DNA from: Denitromonas sp.
Lineage (GTDB): Bacteria > Pseudomonadota > Gammaproteobacteria > Burkholderiales > Rhodocyclaceae
DNA: 64,000 bases
Direction of reading: 5' to 3'
Assembly (NCBI RefSeq): GCF_034676725.1
Contig: NZ_JAUCBR010000004.1
Coordinates: 4,182,001-4,246,000 of the forward strand
Part shown: positions 38,725 through 47,856 of the stretch, piece after piece
Layout: every line of letters begins with the position of its first letter
Position numbering within the stretch: the first letter of the stretch is position 1
The notes under the pieces: generated by a model
What the model was told of the DNA's origin: nothing
Database searches by the model: none
What the model saw: only the letters and a program-made list of their open reading frames with translations
Translations under genes and position numbers: made by a program

Positions 38725-39630
38725 TCAGCGTTGGGCGCCGGCGGCGAGTTGTTCGACGGCGAATTCGGCAAAGGTGGTGATCAGCCGCGAGCGGAACTTG
38801 TCTTTGGGGAAGATCACTTCCAGCGGCGTGTAGAGCTTGGGCAGCAAGGGCACGGCGGCGATCCGCCCCTCGCCGATATCGCGCTGGATGGCGGCATGCG
38901 AGGCAATGCCGAAACCGAAGCCCTCGCTGGCCAGTTGCTTGACGGCCGCCAGCGAGCCGAGCTCGGCGGCAATGGTCACCTCTTCCATGCCGATGCCGGC
39001 GGCGGCGAAATACTGGTCGGCCAGATCGCGGATGGCGTTGCCCGGCTCGCGGGTGATGAATGGATGCGGCAGCAACTCGGCGGCGGTCAGTGTCTCGGCG
39101 CGGGCCAGCGGGTGGCGCGGGCTGCAGATCACCATCAGCTCGTCCTGCGCGGCGCCACGGCGCTCGAGCGAGGGGTCGTCGGTGACGATCTCGATCAGGC
39201 CGAGGTCGAGGTCACGGTTGGCCACCCGGCCGGCCACCAGGCTGGAGTTGCCCACGCTGACCCGCGGGATCACGCGCGGGTACTGCCGCTTGAAGCCTTC
39301 GAGGATCTTCGGCAGCCAGTAGGCGGCGATGGTGGTGCTGGTGCCGATGTTGAGCGTACCGGAGAGCTCATCGGTCAGCTCCGACACCCGCGCTTCCATT
39401 TCCTCGTTGAGCGCGAGGATCTTTTCGGCGTAGTTGTGCACGATTTCGCCGGCCGGCGTCAGCGTGGCGTAGCCGTGGCCGCGCTCGAGCAGGCGGGTGT
39501 TGAAGTGCTCCTCCAGCTGCTTGATCTGGAAGGTCACCGCGGGCTGGGTCATGAACAAGCGCTCGGCAGCGCGGGTAAACGACCCGTATTTCACGACGGC
39601 ATTGAAGACTTGTAGACGACGGTCGGCCAT
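38725..39630 (-). CDS. LysR-family transcriptional regulator
   Basis: 301 residues from the ATG at 39628-39630 (MADRRLQVFNAVVKYGSFTRAAERLF); an in-frame ATG 33 bp earlier is possible. N-terminal helix-turn-helix and a CysB/CbbR-like effector domain (GTSTTIAAYWLPKILEGFKRQYPRV, REPGNAIRDL). It sits directly upstream of radA on the same strand. Target unknown. Confidence 0.87.
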   Translation of the reverse strand: MADRRLQVFNAVVKYGSFTRAAERLFMTQPAVTFQIKQLEEHFNTRLLERGHGYATLTPAGEIVHNYAEKILALNEEMEARVSELTDELSGTLNIGTSTTIAAYWLPKILEGFKRQYPRVIPRVSVGNSSLVAGRVANRDLDLGLIEIVTDDPSLERRGAAQDELMVICSPRHPLARAETLTAAELLPHPFITREPGNAIRDLADQYFAAAGIGMEEVTIAAELGSLAAVKQLASEGFGFGIASHAAIQRDIGEGRIAAVPLLPKLYTPLEVIFPKDKFRSRLITTFAEFAVEQLAAGAQR

Positions 39631-39796
39631 GGTTCGATAAAGCGTATTTATTCTTGGCTGCATTTCACCACAGATCGCGCGCCTGCGCGCTGGCGTGTAT
39701 CAATCGTCACGGCCTTGATCTGGCCCAGACACTTCGTCACGTCCTTCGTGGTATAAACCGGCCTTCGTCCACCCTGCGCCCCGCCACTGACCAACG

Positions 39797-41050
39797 ATGA
39801 ACCGCGGCTTCTACATCATCATGGCGGCACAGTTTTTTTCGGCGCTGGCCGACAATGCGCTGCTCATTGCCTCCATTGCCCTGCTCCGCGACATGCAGGC
39901 GCCGCAGGAATACGAGCCGCTGCTCAAGCTGTTCTTCACCGTCTCTTACGTCGCGCTGGCTGCGTTCGTGGGCGCCTTTGCCGACTCGATGCCCAAGTGG
40001 CGGGTGATGCTGATCAGCAACACCATCAAGATTGGCGGCTGCGCGATGATGGTGCTCGGCGCCCATCCGCTGTTTGCCTATGCCGTGGTCGGCCTCGGCG
40101 CGGCGGCCTACTCGCCGGCCAAGTACGGCATCCTCACCGAATACCTGCCGCACCGGCTGCTGGTGGTGGCCAATGGCTGGATCGAGGGACTGACCGTGGG
40201 CGCCATCATTCTCGGCACGGTGATCGGCGGCGCGCTGATCCGCGACGACGTCAGCCACTTCCTGCAGGCGCTGCCGCTGCCGTTTGGCAACGAACCCTAC
40301 CAGATGGCCTTGCTGATCATCGGCCTGCTCTATGTGGTCGCGGCCATCTTCAACATGTTCGTCCCGGACACCGGGGTCGACCACAAGGTGCTCAAGAAGA
40401 ACCCGCTGTACCTGCTGCACGACTTCAACCACTGTCTCAAGCTGCTGTGGCGCGACAAGCTCGGGCAGATCTCGCTGGCCGTGACGACGCTGTTCTGGGG
40501 CGCCGGCGCCACGCTGCAGTTCATTGTCTACAAGTGGGCCGAGCATGCGCTGGGCATGGACCTGTCGAGCGCCACCATGTTGCAGGGCGTGGTGGCCATC
40601 GGCGTGGCGGTGGGCGCGGTGCTCGCCGCACGCTATGTAACGCTGCGCAAGTCGGTGCGGGTGATCCCGATGGGCATCGGCATGGGCTTGATGGTGCTGG
40701 TGATGACGCTGGTGACCAATGAGACCATTGCCATCTTCCTGCTCATCCTGGTCGGTGGGCTGGCCGGCTTCTTCGTGGTGCCGATGAACGCCCTGCTCCA
40801 GCATCGCGGCCACATCCTGATGGGTGCCGGCCACTCGATCGCGGTGCAGAACTTCAACGAGAACCTGTCGATCCTGGTCATGACGGGCATCTACGCCCTG
40901 CTGATCATGTGGGGTGTGTCGATCAACACGGTGATCATCCTCTTCGGCCTGTTCGTGGCCGGCACCATGTACCTGGTACAGAAAGCCCATCACGCCAACC
41001 AGCGCGTATCGGACGACGTCGCCCACCTCGACGATTCACCGATGCACTGA
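39797..41050 (+). CDS. lplT: Lysophospholipid transporter LplT
   Basis: 417-residue major facilitator protein with about 12 membrane helices. The N-terminus MNRGFYIIMAAQFFSALADNALLIASIALL and the segment YSPAKYGILTEYLPHRLLVVANGWIEG are characteristic of LplT, which flips lysophospholipids inward for reacylation. In enterobacteria it is coupled to aas; no aas gene follows here, so the acyltransferase must be elsewhere. Confidence 0.93.
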   Translation: MNRGFYIIMAAQFFSALADNALLIASIALLRDMQAPQEYEPLLKLFFTVSYVALAAFVGAFADSMPKWRVMLISNTIKIGGCAMMVLGAHPLFAYAVVGLGAAAYSPAKYGILTEYLPHRLLVVANGWIEGLTVGAIILGTVIGGALIRDDVSHFLQALPLPFGNEPYQMALLIIGLLYVVAAIFNMFVPDTGVDHKVLKKNPLYLLHDFNHCLKLLWRDKLGQISLAVTTLFWGAGATLQFIVYKWAEHALGMDLSSATMLQGVVAIGVAVGAVLAARYVTLRKSVRVIPMGIGMGLMVLVMTLVTNETIAIFLLILVGGLAGFFVVPMNALLQHRGHILMGAGHSIAVQNFNENLSILVMTGIYALLIMWGVSINTVIILFGLFVAGTMYLVQKAHHANQRVSDDVAHLDDSPMH

Positions 41051-41083
41051 CGCCAGTCATGGCCCGCGGTGTGCCGCGCAGCG

Positions 41084-41581
41084 CTACATGATCACCGGCC
41101 GGTTCGGCAGCTCGTTCGGATTGTCGTCAGTCTTCGGGTAATGCGTGGCGATCAGCGCACCGATCTCGGCCACCGCCGCCGCGCAGCCGCCGGCATAGTC
41201 CCCGGCGCGAAAGCGCGCCTCCAGCGCACGGCAGATGGCCTGCCAGCGCTCGGCCGGCACATGCCGGGCAATGCCCCGGTCAGCCACGATTTCTACCGCA
41301 CGGTCGGCGTACTGGATGTACACCAGCACACCGGTGTTCTCTTCGGTATCCCAGATGCCGAGCGAGGCAAAGGCGTCGAGCGCCCGCTGGCGTGGCGTCA
41401 CCCCCTGCCACAAGGCCGCCGCGCCCAGCCCGCCCTCGATCGCCAGCCCGATCTCGCCGCGATGGCCGGATTCGGAGTCGCGGATTGCCGCTTCGATCTC
41501 GGCCAGCATCGCTTCAGGAAAGCGTCGCTTCACCCGCCAGGCGGGGATCAACAGATGGCGCAGGATGCGTTTGAGGTTCAT
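41084..41581 (-). CDS. TPM-domain protein
   Basis: 165 residues from the ATG at 41579-41581. After a basic N-terminus (MNLKRILRHLLIPAWRVKRRF) comes a TPM fold: IEAAIRDSESGHRGEIGLAIEG, ALDAFASLGIWDTEENTGVLVYIQYADRAVEIVADRGI. TPM domains occur in thylakoid and bacterial membrane proteins of uncertain role. Coupled by overlapping stop and start to the larger TPM protein upstream. Confidence 0.85.
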   Translation of the reverse strand: MNLKRILRHLLIPAWRVKRRFPEAMLAEIEAAIRDSESGHRGEIGLAIEGGLGAAALWQGVTPRQRALDAFASLGIWDTEENTGVLVYIQYADRAVEIVADRGIARHVPAERWQAICRALEARFRAGDYAGGCAAAVAEIGALIATHYPKTDDNPNELPNRPVIM

Positions 41582-42477
41582 CACCACCGCCCCGAGGCGC
41601 CGCCGCCGCTGAAACCGCCGCCACCGCCACTGAAACCGCCGCCGGACGACCAACCGCCGCCGCGGCTGCCAAAGCCCCCGCCATGACCGGTGCCGGTGGT
41701 CCACGGCCCGCCGCCGCGGCCGCTGCCAACCACCAGGACCGCCAGCGCGGCGACCACCGCGCCGATGCCGGCCAGGCTCAGCGCGCTCGTGCTCAGGAAC
41801 CACCACAGTCCGCCCGCCGCCGCGCCCACCCCCGAGGCCAGCAGCCGGCCAAAGATGGCGCGCAGGATGGGGGCGGCAAAAAAGGCGATGAAGACGGTCT
41901 GGACCAGCAGGTCGAACACCGTGTCGGCCGAAGCCTGGCGCGCCCGCTGCACCGGTGCGGGCAGCGGTTCGCCGTCGATCCGCGCAATGATCGCGCCGAC
42001 ACCGGCATTGAGCCCGTCGGCAAAGCGCCCCTCGCGAAAATGCGGGGTGATCTGTTCGGCGATGATGCGCTTGGCGATGGCGTCGGGGATCGCCCCTTCG
42101 AGCCCGCGCCCGACCTCGATGCGCAGAGTGCGATCCGCCGTGGCCACCAGCAGCAGCACGCCGTCGTCGACACCCTTGCGGCCCAGTTGCCAGGCGTCGA
42201 CCACGCGAATGCTGTATTGCTCGATGGCCTCGGGCGCGGTGCTTGGCACGATCAGCAGCGCAATCTGGCTGCCCTTGCGTTGCTCGACCGCAGCCAGGCG
42301 CTGCGCGATGGCGGCCTGCTCGTCAGCGCTGAGCGTACCGGTCAGGTCGGTAACCCGCGCTTCGAGCGCCGGCACCGGCTGCAGCGGCGCGGCCAGCGCC
42401 AGGCGCGGCAACACGGCCAGCCACGCCAGGCACAGCCACAGCGCGAGCGCCGCGCGAGCGCCTGCCCTGCGGTGCAT
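41581..42477 (-). CDS. YgcG-type TPM-domain membrane protein
   Basis: 298 residues: signal peptide (LALWLCLAWLAVLPRLALA), TPM domain from about 30 to 170 (VTDLTGTLSADEQAAIAQRL, LLVATADRTLRIEVGRGLEGAIPD), two or three membrane helices near 190-255, and a Gly/Ser-rich tail (RGGGWSSGGGFSGGGGG). This YgcG architecture normally pairs with LemA, as here, 1 bp away. Function unresolved; envelope location inferred. Confidence 0.9.
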   Translation of the reverse strand: MHRRAGARAALALWLCLAWLAVLPRLALAAPLQPVPALEARVTDLTGTLSADEQAAIAQRLAAVEQRKGSQIALLIVPSTAPEAIEQYSIRVVDAWQLGRKGVDDGVLLLVATADRTLRIEVGRGLEGAIPDAIAKRIIAEQITPHFREGRFADGLNAGVGAIIARIDGEPLPAPVQRARQASADTVFDLLVQTVFIAFFAAPILRAIFGRLLASGVGAAAGGLWWFLSTSALSLAGIGAVVAALAVLVVGSGRGGGPWTTGTGHGGGFGSRGGGWSSGGGFSGGGGGFSGGGASGRW

Positions 42478-43079
42478 CAGGACTTGCCGCTACCGAACTC
42501 GACGGCCGGCGGCTGGCTGATGGCCTCGGGGTTTTCCACCGTGAAGCTGGCCTTGGGCGAGTAGCCCATGACCATGGCGGTAAGGTTGTTCGGGAAGGTG
42601 CGCACCGAAATATTGTAGGTCTGTACCGCCTCGATGAAGCGGTTGCGCGCCACAGTGACGCGGTTCTCGGTGCCTTCGAGTTGCGCCTGCAGGTCGCGGA
42701 AGCTGGCGTCGGCTTTCAGGTCCGGGTAGCGCTCGACCACCACCATCAGGCGCGACAGCGCGCCGCTGAGCCCTGCCTGCGCCTGCTGGAAATTGGCCAT
42801 GGCGGCCGGGTCGTTGAGCAGCTCGGGCGTGGCCTTGATGCTGCCGACACCGGCACGCGCCTCGGTCACCTGAGTGAGGACTTCTTTTTCGTGGTCGGCA
42901 TAGCCCTTGACCACGTTCACCAGGTTGGGGATGAGATCGGCACGGCGCTTGTACTGGTTCAGCACCTCGGCCCAGGCCGCGGTGACCTTCTCATCGTTGA
43001 TCTGGATCTGGTTGTAGCCGCAACCCGACAACAAACTGACGGACACCAGGCACACGGCCAGCACGCGAAACAATCTCAT
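42477..43079 (-). CDS. lemA: LemA family lipoprotein
   Basis: 200 residues from the ATG at 43077-43079. Lipobox LLSGC near residue 20, then the LemA helical bundle (AWAEVLNQYKRRADLIPNLVNVVKGYA, NRFIEAVQTYNISVRTFPNNL). The family is conserved in the envelope but has no settled biochemical function. Forms a unit with the two TPM genes and overlaps the udg stop codon by one base. Confidence 0.93.
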   Translation of the reverse strand: MRLFRVLAVCLVSVSLLSGCGYNQIQINDEKVTAAWAEVLNQYKRRADLIPNLVNVVKGYADHEKEVLTQVTEARAGVGSIKATPELLNDPAAMANFQQAQAGLSGALSRLMVVVERYPDLKADASFRDLQAQLEGTENRVTVARNRFIEAVQTYNISVRTFPNNLTAMVMGYSPKASFTVENPEAISQPPAVEFGSGKS

Positions 43080-43921
43080 CAAACCTCTCCCTGTCCGGAC
43101 TGGCGATCCCGCATCTGGCGACGGGCAAAGCACAGGTCTTCCCATGCCTTGGCCTTGTCGAGCGGATTGCGCAGCAAATACGCCGGGTGATACGTCACGA
43201 TGACCGGCGTGCCTTGGTAATCAAAACACCGGCCACGGGCCGATGCAATACGAATGTCGGTATTTAACAAAGCCTGCGCGGCCGGGCGGCCCAGCGCGAC
43301 GATCAGCTTGGGGCGGATCAGTTCGATCTGGCGCGCCAGGTAGGGGAAGCAGGCAGCCAGCTCCTCCGCCTCCGGCGTGCGGTTCAGTGGTGGCCGGCAT
43401 TTGACCGCGTTGGCAATGTACACATTGTCGCCCCGCCTCAGATCGATCGCCGCCAGCATGGCATCGAGCAGCTTGCCGGCCTTGCCCACAAACGGCTCGC
43501 CGCGCGCATCCTCCTCCGCCCCCGGCCCTTCGCCAACGAACAGCCAATCGGCCTGCACGTCACCCACGCCGGGCACGGCCTGGGTGCGCTGCTCGCACAG
43601 CGTGCAGTCACGGCAGGCCAGGATGGTCTCGGTCAGGGCTTCCCAGTCGAGCCCGGCCAGGCGCGCCGTGCGCTCGCCCGCGTCGGCGGGCGGTGTCCGC
43701 GCCACGGCTGGCTCGGCCGCTGCGTTCTGGAACGAGGCCAGCGACTTGAGCGGCGAGGCGGCCTGCCGCGGCGGCGGTGCCGCTGGCGCGGGCGGCGGGT
43801 CGTCCTGTACCACGGCCGGCTCGGGGCCGTCGTCCGCTGCCAGCGCCACCTCGGGCGCGTCGCGCAGCCGCCAGATCGGGCCCAGGCCCATCTCGCGCAG
43901 GATCGAGTCGCGCCGCGTCAT
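43079..43921 (-). CDS. Uracil-DNA glycosylase, family 4 type
   Basis: 280 residues. A proline/alanine-rich N-terminal extension (about 30-80) precedes a UDG domain with the active-site motif GEGPGAEEDARGEPFVGKAG and the second motif TYHPAYLLRNP. Cys in CRDCTLC and in NAVKCRPP are probable iron-sulfur ligands. Removes uracil from DNA. The udg-rimI-tsaB order is typical of betaproteobacteria; the end of this gene overlaps rimI by 4 bp. Confidence 0.92.
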   Translation of the reverse strand: MTRRDSILREMGLGPIWRLRDAPEVALAADDGPEPAVVQDDPPPAPAAPPPRQAASPLKSLASFQNAAAEPAVARTPPADAGERTARLAGLDWEALTETILACRDCTLCEQRTQAVPGVGDVQADWLFVGEGPGAEEDARGEPFVGKAGKLLDAMLAAIDLRRGDNVYIANAVKCRPPLNRTPEAEELAACFPYLARQIELIRPKLIVALGRPAAQALLNTDIRIASARGRCFDYQGTPVIVTYHPAYLLRNPLDKAKAWEDLCFARRQMRDRQSGQGEV

Positions 43922-44370
43922 GGCGCCACCCGCATCACCAGCGCGTCTTCACGCCCGCCTTCGGCCGGGTAGTAGCCCTTGCGCCGGCCGATGCTGGTAA
44001 AGCCGGCCTTTTCGTAGACCGCGCGCGCGGCCAGGTTGGAGGGGCGCACTTCCAGAAAGAACTGGGTCACGCCGCGCCCGCGCAGCGCCTCACGCAGGAA
44101 CGCCAGCAGCGCCGCGCCGGCGCCGCGTCCCTGCGCCGCGCGCACGACGCTGAAATTGAGCAGATGCGCTTCATCGAACACCTGCATGACCACAGCGTAG
44201 CCGACCGGCGCCTCGCCCTCGGACATGATCCAGCAGCTGTAGCCGGCGCCGAGCGAGTCTTCGAAGTTGCCCCGGGTCCACGGAAACGGATAGAGCTCGG
44301 GTTCATGGCGCAGCACCCAGTCGAGATCGGCCTCGTGCATGGGGCGAAAGGAAAACGCCGGCGCCGTCAC
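43918..44370 (-). CDS. rimI: Ribosomal protein S18-alanine N-acetyltransferase
   Basis: GNAT fold of 150 residues: FRPMHEADLDWVLRHEPELYPFPWTRGNFEDSL at the N-terminus (RimI signature E-x2-Y-P-F-P-W), acetyl-CoA loop QGRGAGAALL, C-terminal ARAVYEKAGFTSIGRRKGYY. The start is taken as GTG at 44368-44370, which overlaps the tsaB stop as GTGA; an ATG ten codons later would cut the first strand. Acetylates the N-terminus of S18. Confidence 0.92.
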   Translation of the reverse strand: MTAPAFSFRPMHEADLDWVLRHEPELYPFPWTRGNFEDSLGAGYSCWIMSEGEAPVGYAVVMQVFDEAHLLNFSVVRAAQGRGAGAALLAFLREALRGRGVTQFFLEVRPSNLAARAVYEKAGFTSIGRRKGYYPAEGGREDALVMRVAP

Positions 44371-45056
44371 GCCTTGCCGCCTTGCGCCAGGCGTTCGGCC
44401 ACCGTCTGGGCCACCTTGTCGCGCACATAGGTCGGGCCGACGGTGGCGGGGTCGCAGGCCGGTGTGTGCGCCAGCGATGCCGCCGCCAGATGCACAAGCT
44501 CGCCCGCTGCCGGCACGGCGGTGGCATCGCCAAGCGTGAGCCGTGCCTCGCCGGCCAGCAGGCGGCCGGCATAGCTGCCGAACGCGGTGCCAACGCCCAG
44601 CCACACGCCTTCCGGCGGCAGCACGACGGATTCGGGCGGCAGGCAGACCGGCGCGCTCAGCGCGACATAGCCGTCTGCACCGCGCACAAAGGCCGCCACA
44701 TACGCCTCGCCCATGCGCGCGTCGCTGGCCACCAGCACGCGCGGCGCCGATTGCGCGGCGGCAATGGCCGCCAGGCTGCCCACGGGCACGATGCCAAGAT
44801 CGGCCGCCAGAGCGAAGCCCTGGGCCACACTGCAACCGAGGCGCAAGCCGGTAAAGGCGCCCGGGCCAACGCCGAGCGCGATCGCATCGAGCGCCCCCAT
44901 CGTCAGACCATGGGCCGCCAGCAGCTCGAGTGCCGTGGGGATCAGCCGTGCCGACGGCGTGTTGCCGCCTTCAACCCATTGCTGGTGGATCTGGCCATCG
45001 CACAGGACGGCGACGCTGACGCGTTCGCAGGAAGATTCAATGCCAAGGAGTTTCAT
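44367..45056 (-). CDS. tsaB: tRNA threonylcarbamoyladenosine biosynthesis protein TsaB
   Basis: TsaB partners TsaD and TsaE in making t6A in ANN-decoding tRNAs. 229 residues of the ASKHA fold: MKLLGIESSCERVSVAVL, the family core GVGPGAFTGLRLG, and GDARMGE-like SDARMGEAYVA. TsaB lacks the metal-binding His residues of TsaD, as expected here. First gene of the rimI-udg unit. Confidence 0.95.
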   Translation of the reverse strand: MKLLGIESSCERVSVAVLCDGQIHQQWVEGGNTPSARLIPTALELLAAHGLTMGALDAIALGVGPGAFTGLRLGCSVAQGFALAADLGIVPVGSLAAIAAAQSAPRVLVASDARMGEAYVAAFVRGADGYVALSAPVCLPPESVVLPPEGVWLGVGTAFGSYAGRLLAGEARLTLGDATAVPAAGELVHLAAASLAHTPACDPATVGPTYVRDKVAQTVAERLAQGGKA

Positions 45057-45191
45057 CGAGAGCGGATTGTACCCGTGCCGCTGGCCGAGGGCAGTATCCG
45101 TGGCAATCGGGGTGGGCAGCCGCCTTCAGGATGACCGGGCGCGGTGGCGGCGAGCAATGGGTGCCCGGGGCCGCGCCGCGAGCGGCGCGCT

Positions 45192-45503
45192 TCAGTCGCG
45201 CTGACGCTGGCGCTTGCCGTAGGCCTTGCGGATGGCCTCGTCGATGTCGCGCCGCATTTCGCTGCGCTCGGCATCGCTCATTGGGCGGCGCTGCGGACGG
45301 TCGTCGTCGGCCGAGATATGGGCGAACTGGCTCACCGACGCGCGGATGTCGGCCCGCCAGGCGCGATCCTGCTCCTCAAGCAACTGACGATCCTGGTAGC
45401 GGTCCAGACGGGTATCATCGGACGCATGTGCACCACCGACCGCGCAAAGCAGGGCCAGCACAAGGGCACGACGGCAGGTCAGCAGGCGCAGCGGTGTAGG
45501 CAT
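45192..45503 (-). CDS. Hypothetical secreted protein
   Basis: 103 residues, not recognised. An N-terminal signal peptide is clear (RALVLALLCAVGGAHA, cleavage expected near residue 28). The mature part is very charged, rich in Arg, Asp and Gln, and predicted helical (LLEEQDRAWRADIRASV, DAERSEMRRDIDEAIRKAYGKRQ). Start at the ATG 45501-45503, directly before the signal peptide. Divergent from ompR with 183 bp between, so it could be under OmpR control, but no site was identified. A GC hairpin (45173-45188) follows the stop codon. Confidence 0.65.
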   Translation of the reverse strand: MPTPLRLLTCRRALVLALLCAVGGAHASDDTRLDRYQDRQLLEEQDRAWRADIRASVSQFAHISADDDRPQRRPMSDAERSEMRRDIDEAIRKAYGKRQRQRD

Positions 45504-45686
45504 GAGGGCAGTCTGATGCACGCAATGAATCACACTGTGTAGATAGCGCGATTCTATCCAGCAACCAAGCGACATGTAAGGCAATATTGCGCACAATAGC
45601 GGAACTTACGAACGGTTACGCTTGTTTCCCGCCAAGTGTCGCCCTGTCGCTGGTTTCGGATCGCGGGTGCCGATACGATTCACGCC

Positions 45687-46427
45687 ATGACAACCCACAA
45701 CTCCTCCAAACAGCGCTGCCGGGTACTGGTCGTCGATGACGACGCCCGCCTGCGCGACCTGCTCTCCCGCTATCTGTCCGAACAAGGCTATGTCGTCAAG
45801 GCCGTCGTCGACAGCACCGGCCTCGACCGGGCGCTGCACCGCGAGCACTACGACCTGATCGTACTGGACCTGATGCTCCCTGGCGAAGACGGCCTGTCCA
45901 TCTGCCGGCGGCTGCGCGCCGCCGACGACAATACGCCGATCATCATGCTCACCGCCAAGGGCGACGACGTCGACCGCATTCTCGGGCTCGAGATGGGCGC
46001 CGACGACTACCTGCCCAAACCCTTCAACCCGCGCGAACTGGTCGCCCGCATCCAGGCCGTGATGCGCCGCCAGCCGCAGCAACTGCCCGGCGCCCCGGCG
46101 TTGGACGACGAAACCGTCAGCTTCGGCTCGGTGACGGTCGACCTGGCCACCCGCACCCTGACCCGCGAGGGCGAGGAGATCTCGCTCACCACCGGCGAGT
46201 TCTCGCTGCTCAAGGTGCTGGTGCAGCACCCGCGCCAGCCGCTGTCGCGCGACAAGCTCATGGAGTTGGCCCGGGGCCGCGAGTACGGCGTCTTCGACCG
46301 TGCCATCGACGTGCAGATCTCGCGCCTGCGCAAACTGGTCGAGGACGACGCCGGCAAGCCACGCTACATCCAGACGGTGTGGGGGTTCGGCTACGTGTTC
46401 GTGCCGGACGGCAGCAAGTCAGCTTGA
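45687..46427 (+). CDS. ompR: Two-component response regulator OmpR
   Basis: 246 residues: receiver domain with acidic pocket VVDDDARL, phospho-acceptor Asp in LIVLDLMLPGEDG and Lys in YLPKPFNPRELVARI; then an OmpR-type winged helix ending YIQTVWGFGYVFVPDG. High resemblance in the linker and C-terminus to OmpR of osmo-responsive EnvZ/OmpR systems. The sensor kinase gene follows after 17 bp. Confidence 0.92.
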   Translation: MTTHNSSKQRCRVLVVDDDARLRDLLSRYLSEQGYVVKAVVDSTGLDRALHREHYDLIVLDLMLPGEDGLSICRRLRAADDNTPIIMLTAKGDDVDRILGLEMGADDYLPKPFNPRELVARIQAVMRRQPQQLPGAPALDDETVSFGSVTVDLATRTLTREGEEISLTTGEFSLLKVLVQHPRQPLSRDKLMELARGREYGVFDRAIDVQISRLRKLVEDDAGKPRYIQTVWGFGYVFVPDGSKSA

Positions 46428-46444
46428 GCGGAACCCCACGCGCG

Positions 46445-47824
46445 ATGCCAGCTGCCCCCGACGCCGCGGCGCAATCCGCATCGGGCCTGAGCGCCCTGTT
46501 GCCGCGCTCGCTGCTGTGGCAGACCTTCGCCCTGCTCGCGCTGATGCTGCTGCTGGCCTTTGCGGCGTGGTCGCAGATCGTCCGCCATTTCGAGCAGGAG
46601 CCGCGCGCGCGCGACCTGGCGCAGATGGTGGTGAGCATCGTCAACCTGACCCGCACCGCGCTGGTCAATGCCGACTCGGCGCGCCGGCTCGAGCTGCTCA
46701 TCGACCTCACCGCGCTCGAAGGCATCCGGGTCTACCCCGCCGAGGACGACGACACCCTCACCCCCTTGCCGCAGACGCGCGCCATTGCCCTGCTGACCAA
46801 CGAGATCCGGCGCCAGCTCGGCCCGGCCACGCGCTTTGCCGGCAGCTGGGAGGGGCTGAACGGCTTCTGGCTGAGCTTTCGCCTCGACCCGCTCGACGCC
46901 GACGAATACTGGGTGATGCTCCCGCGCGAACGCATCCAGCGGCCGCGTGCACTCGAATGGCTGGGCTGGGGCGGCGTCATCATGGGCATGGCCTTGCTCG
47001 GTGCCTACCTGATCGTGTTCCGCATCGGCCGCCCGCTGCGCAAGATCGCCCAGGCAGCACGCATCGTCGGCCAGGGGCAGTACCCGCCGCCGCTCGACGC
47101 CGGCGGTCCGGGCGAAATCGCCGAAGTCGCCGACGCCTTCAACCAGATGTCGGGCGACCTGGCGCGGCTGGAGAGCGACCGGGCGATCATCCTCGCCGGC
47201 GTCTCGCACGACCTGCGCACGCCGCTGGCCCGCCTGCGCCTTGGCGTCGAGATGAGCGGCGCCCCCAACGACGACGTTCGCGCCATGGTCAGCGACATCG
47301 AAGAGATGGACCGCGTGATCGGCCAGTTCGTCGACTACGGCCGCAGCGAACCGCAACCGCCCGAGCCGATCAAGCTCGCCCAGCTCATCGCCGACGTGGC
47401 CGAACCCTACGGCCTGCGCGGCCTGAAGCTGCGCCTGGCGCTCGACGACGCGGCAATCATCCGCGCCCGCCCCGTCGCCCTGCGGCGCGCCCTGCGCAAC
47501 CTCATCGACAACGCCGAGCGCTATGGCGGCACCGCCCAGACCATCACCCTGCGCACCACCGCACTCGGCGATCGCTGGCAGATCGCCGTCATCGACCAGG
47601 GCCCCGGCGTGCCCGAAGCGGCCATCGAACAGCTCAAGCGCCCCTTCGTCCGGCTCGACGAGGCACGCAGCAATCCGCAAGGCGCCGGGCTCGGGCTGGC
47701 CATCGTCGACCGCTTTGCCAAGGCCCACGACGGGCGCTTCGACCTGGCCAACCACCCCGACGGCGGCCTCATCGCCACCCTGACCCTGCCGGGCATCCAC
47801 GCCGCTGTCATGAGTTCGGGCTAG
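46445..47824 (+). CDS. envZ: Sensor histidine kinase EnvZ
   Basis: 459 residues. Membrane helices near 20-40 and 175-197 enclose a periplasmic loop; a HAMP domain follows, then the H-box VSHDLRTPLARLRLG with the phospho-acceptor His, N-box NLIDNAERYG, G1 DQGPGVP and G2 GAGLGLAIV. Paired with ompR. The ATG at 46445 is preferred; an upstream TTG overlapping the ompR stop is possible. Confidence 0.92.
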   Translation: MPAAPDAAAQSASGLSALLPRSLLWQTFALLALMLLLAFAAWSQIVRHFEQEPRARDLAQMVVSIVNLTRTALVNADSARRLELLIDLTALEGIRVYPAEDDDTLTPLPQTRAIALLTNEIRRQLGPATRFAGSWEGLNGFWLSFRLDPLDADEYWVMLPRERIQRPRALEWLGWGGVIMGMALLGAYLIVFRIGRPLRKIAQAARIVGQGQYPPPLDAGGPGEIAEVADAFNQMSGDLARLESDRAIILAGVSHDLRTPLARLRLGVEMSGAPNDDVRAMVSDIEEMDRVIGQFVDYGRSEPQPPEPIKLAQLIADVAEPYGLRGLKLRLALDDAAIIRARPVALRRALRNLIDNAERYGGTAQTITLRTTALGDRWQIAVIDQGPGVPEAAIEQLKRPFVRLDEARSNPQGAGLGLAIVDRFAKAHDGRFDLANHPDGGLIATLTLPGIHAAVMSSG

Positions 47825-47856
47825 AATCAAGACATGCGCTTTCCGGGGAGCCGTTC

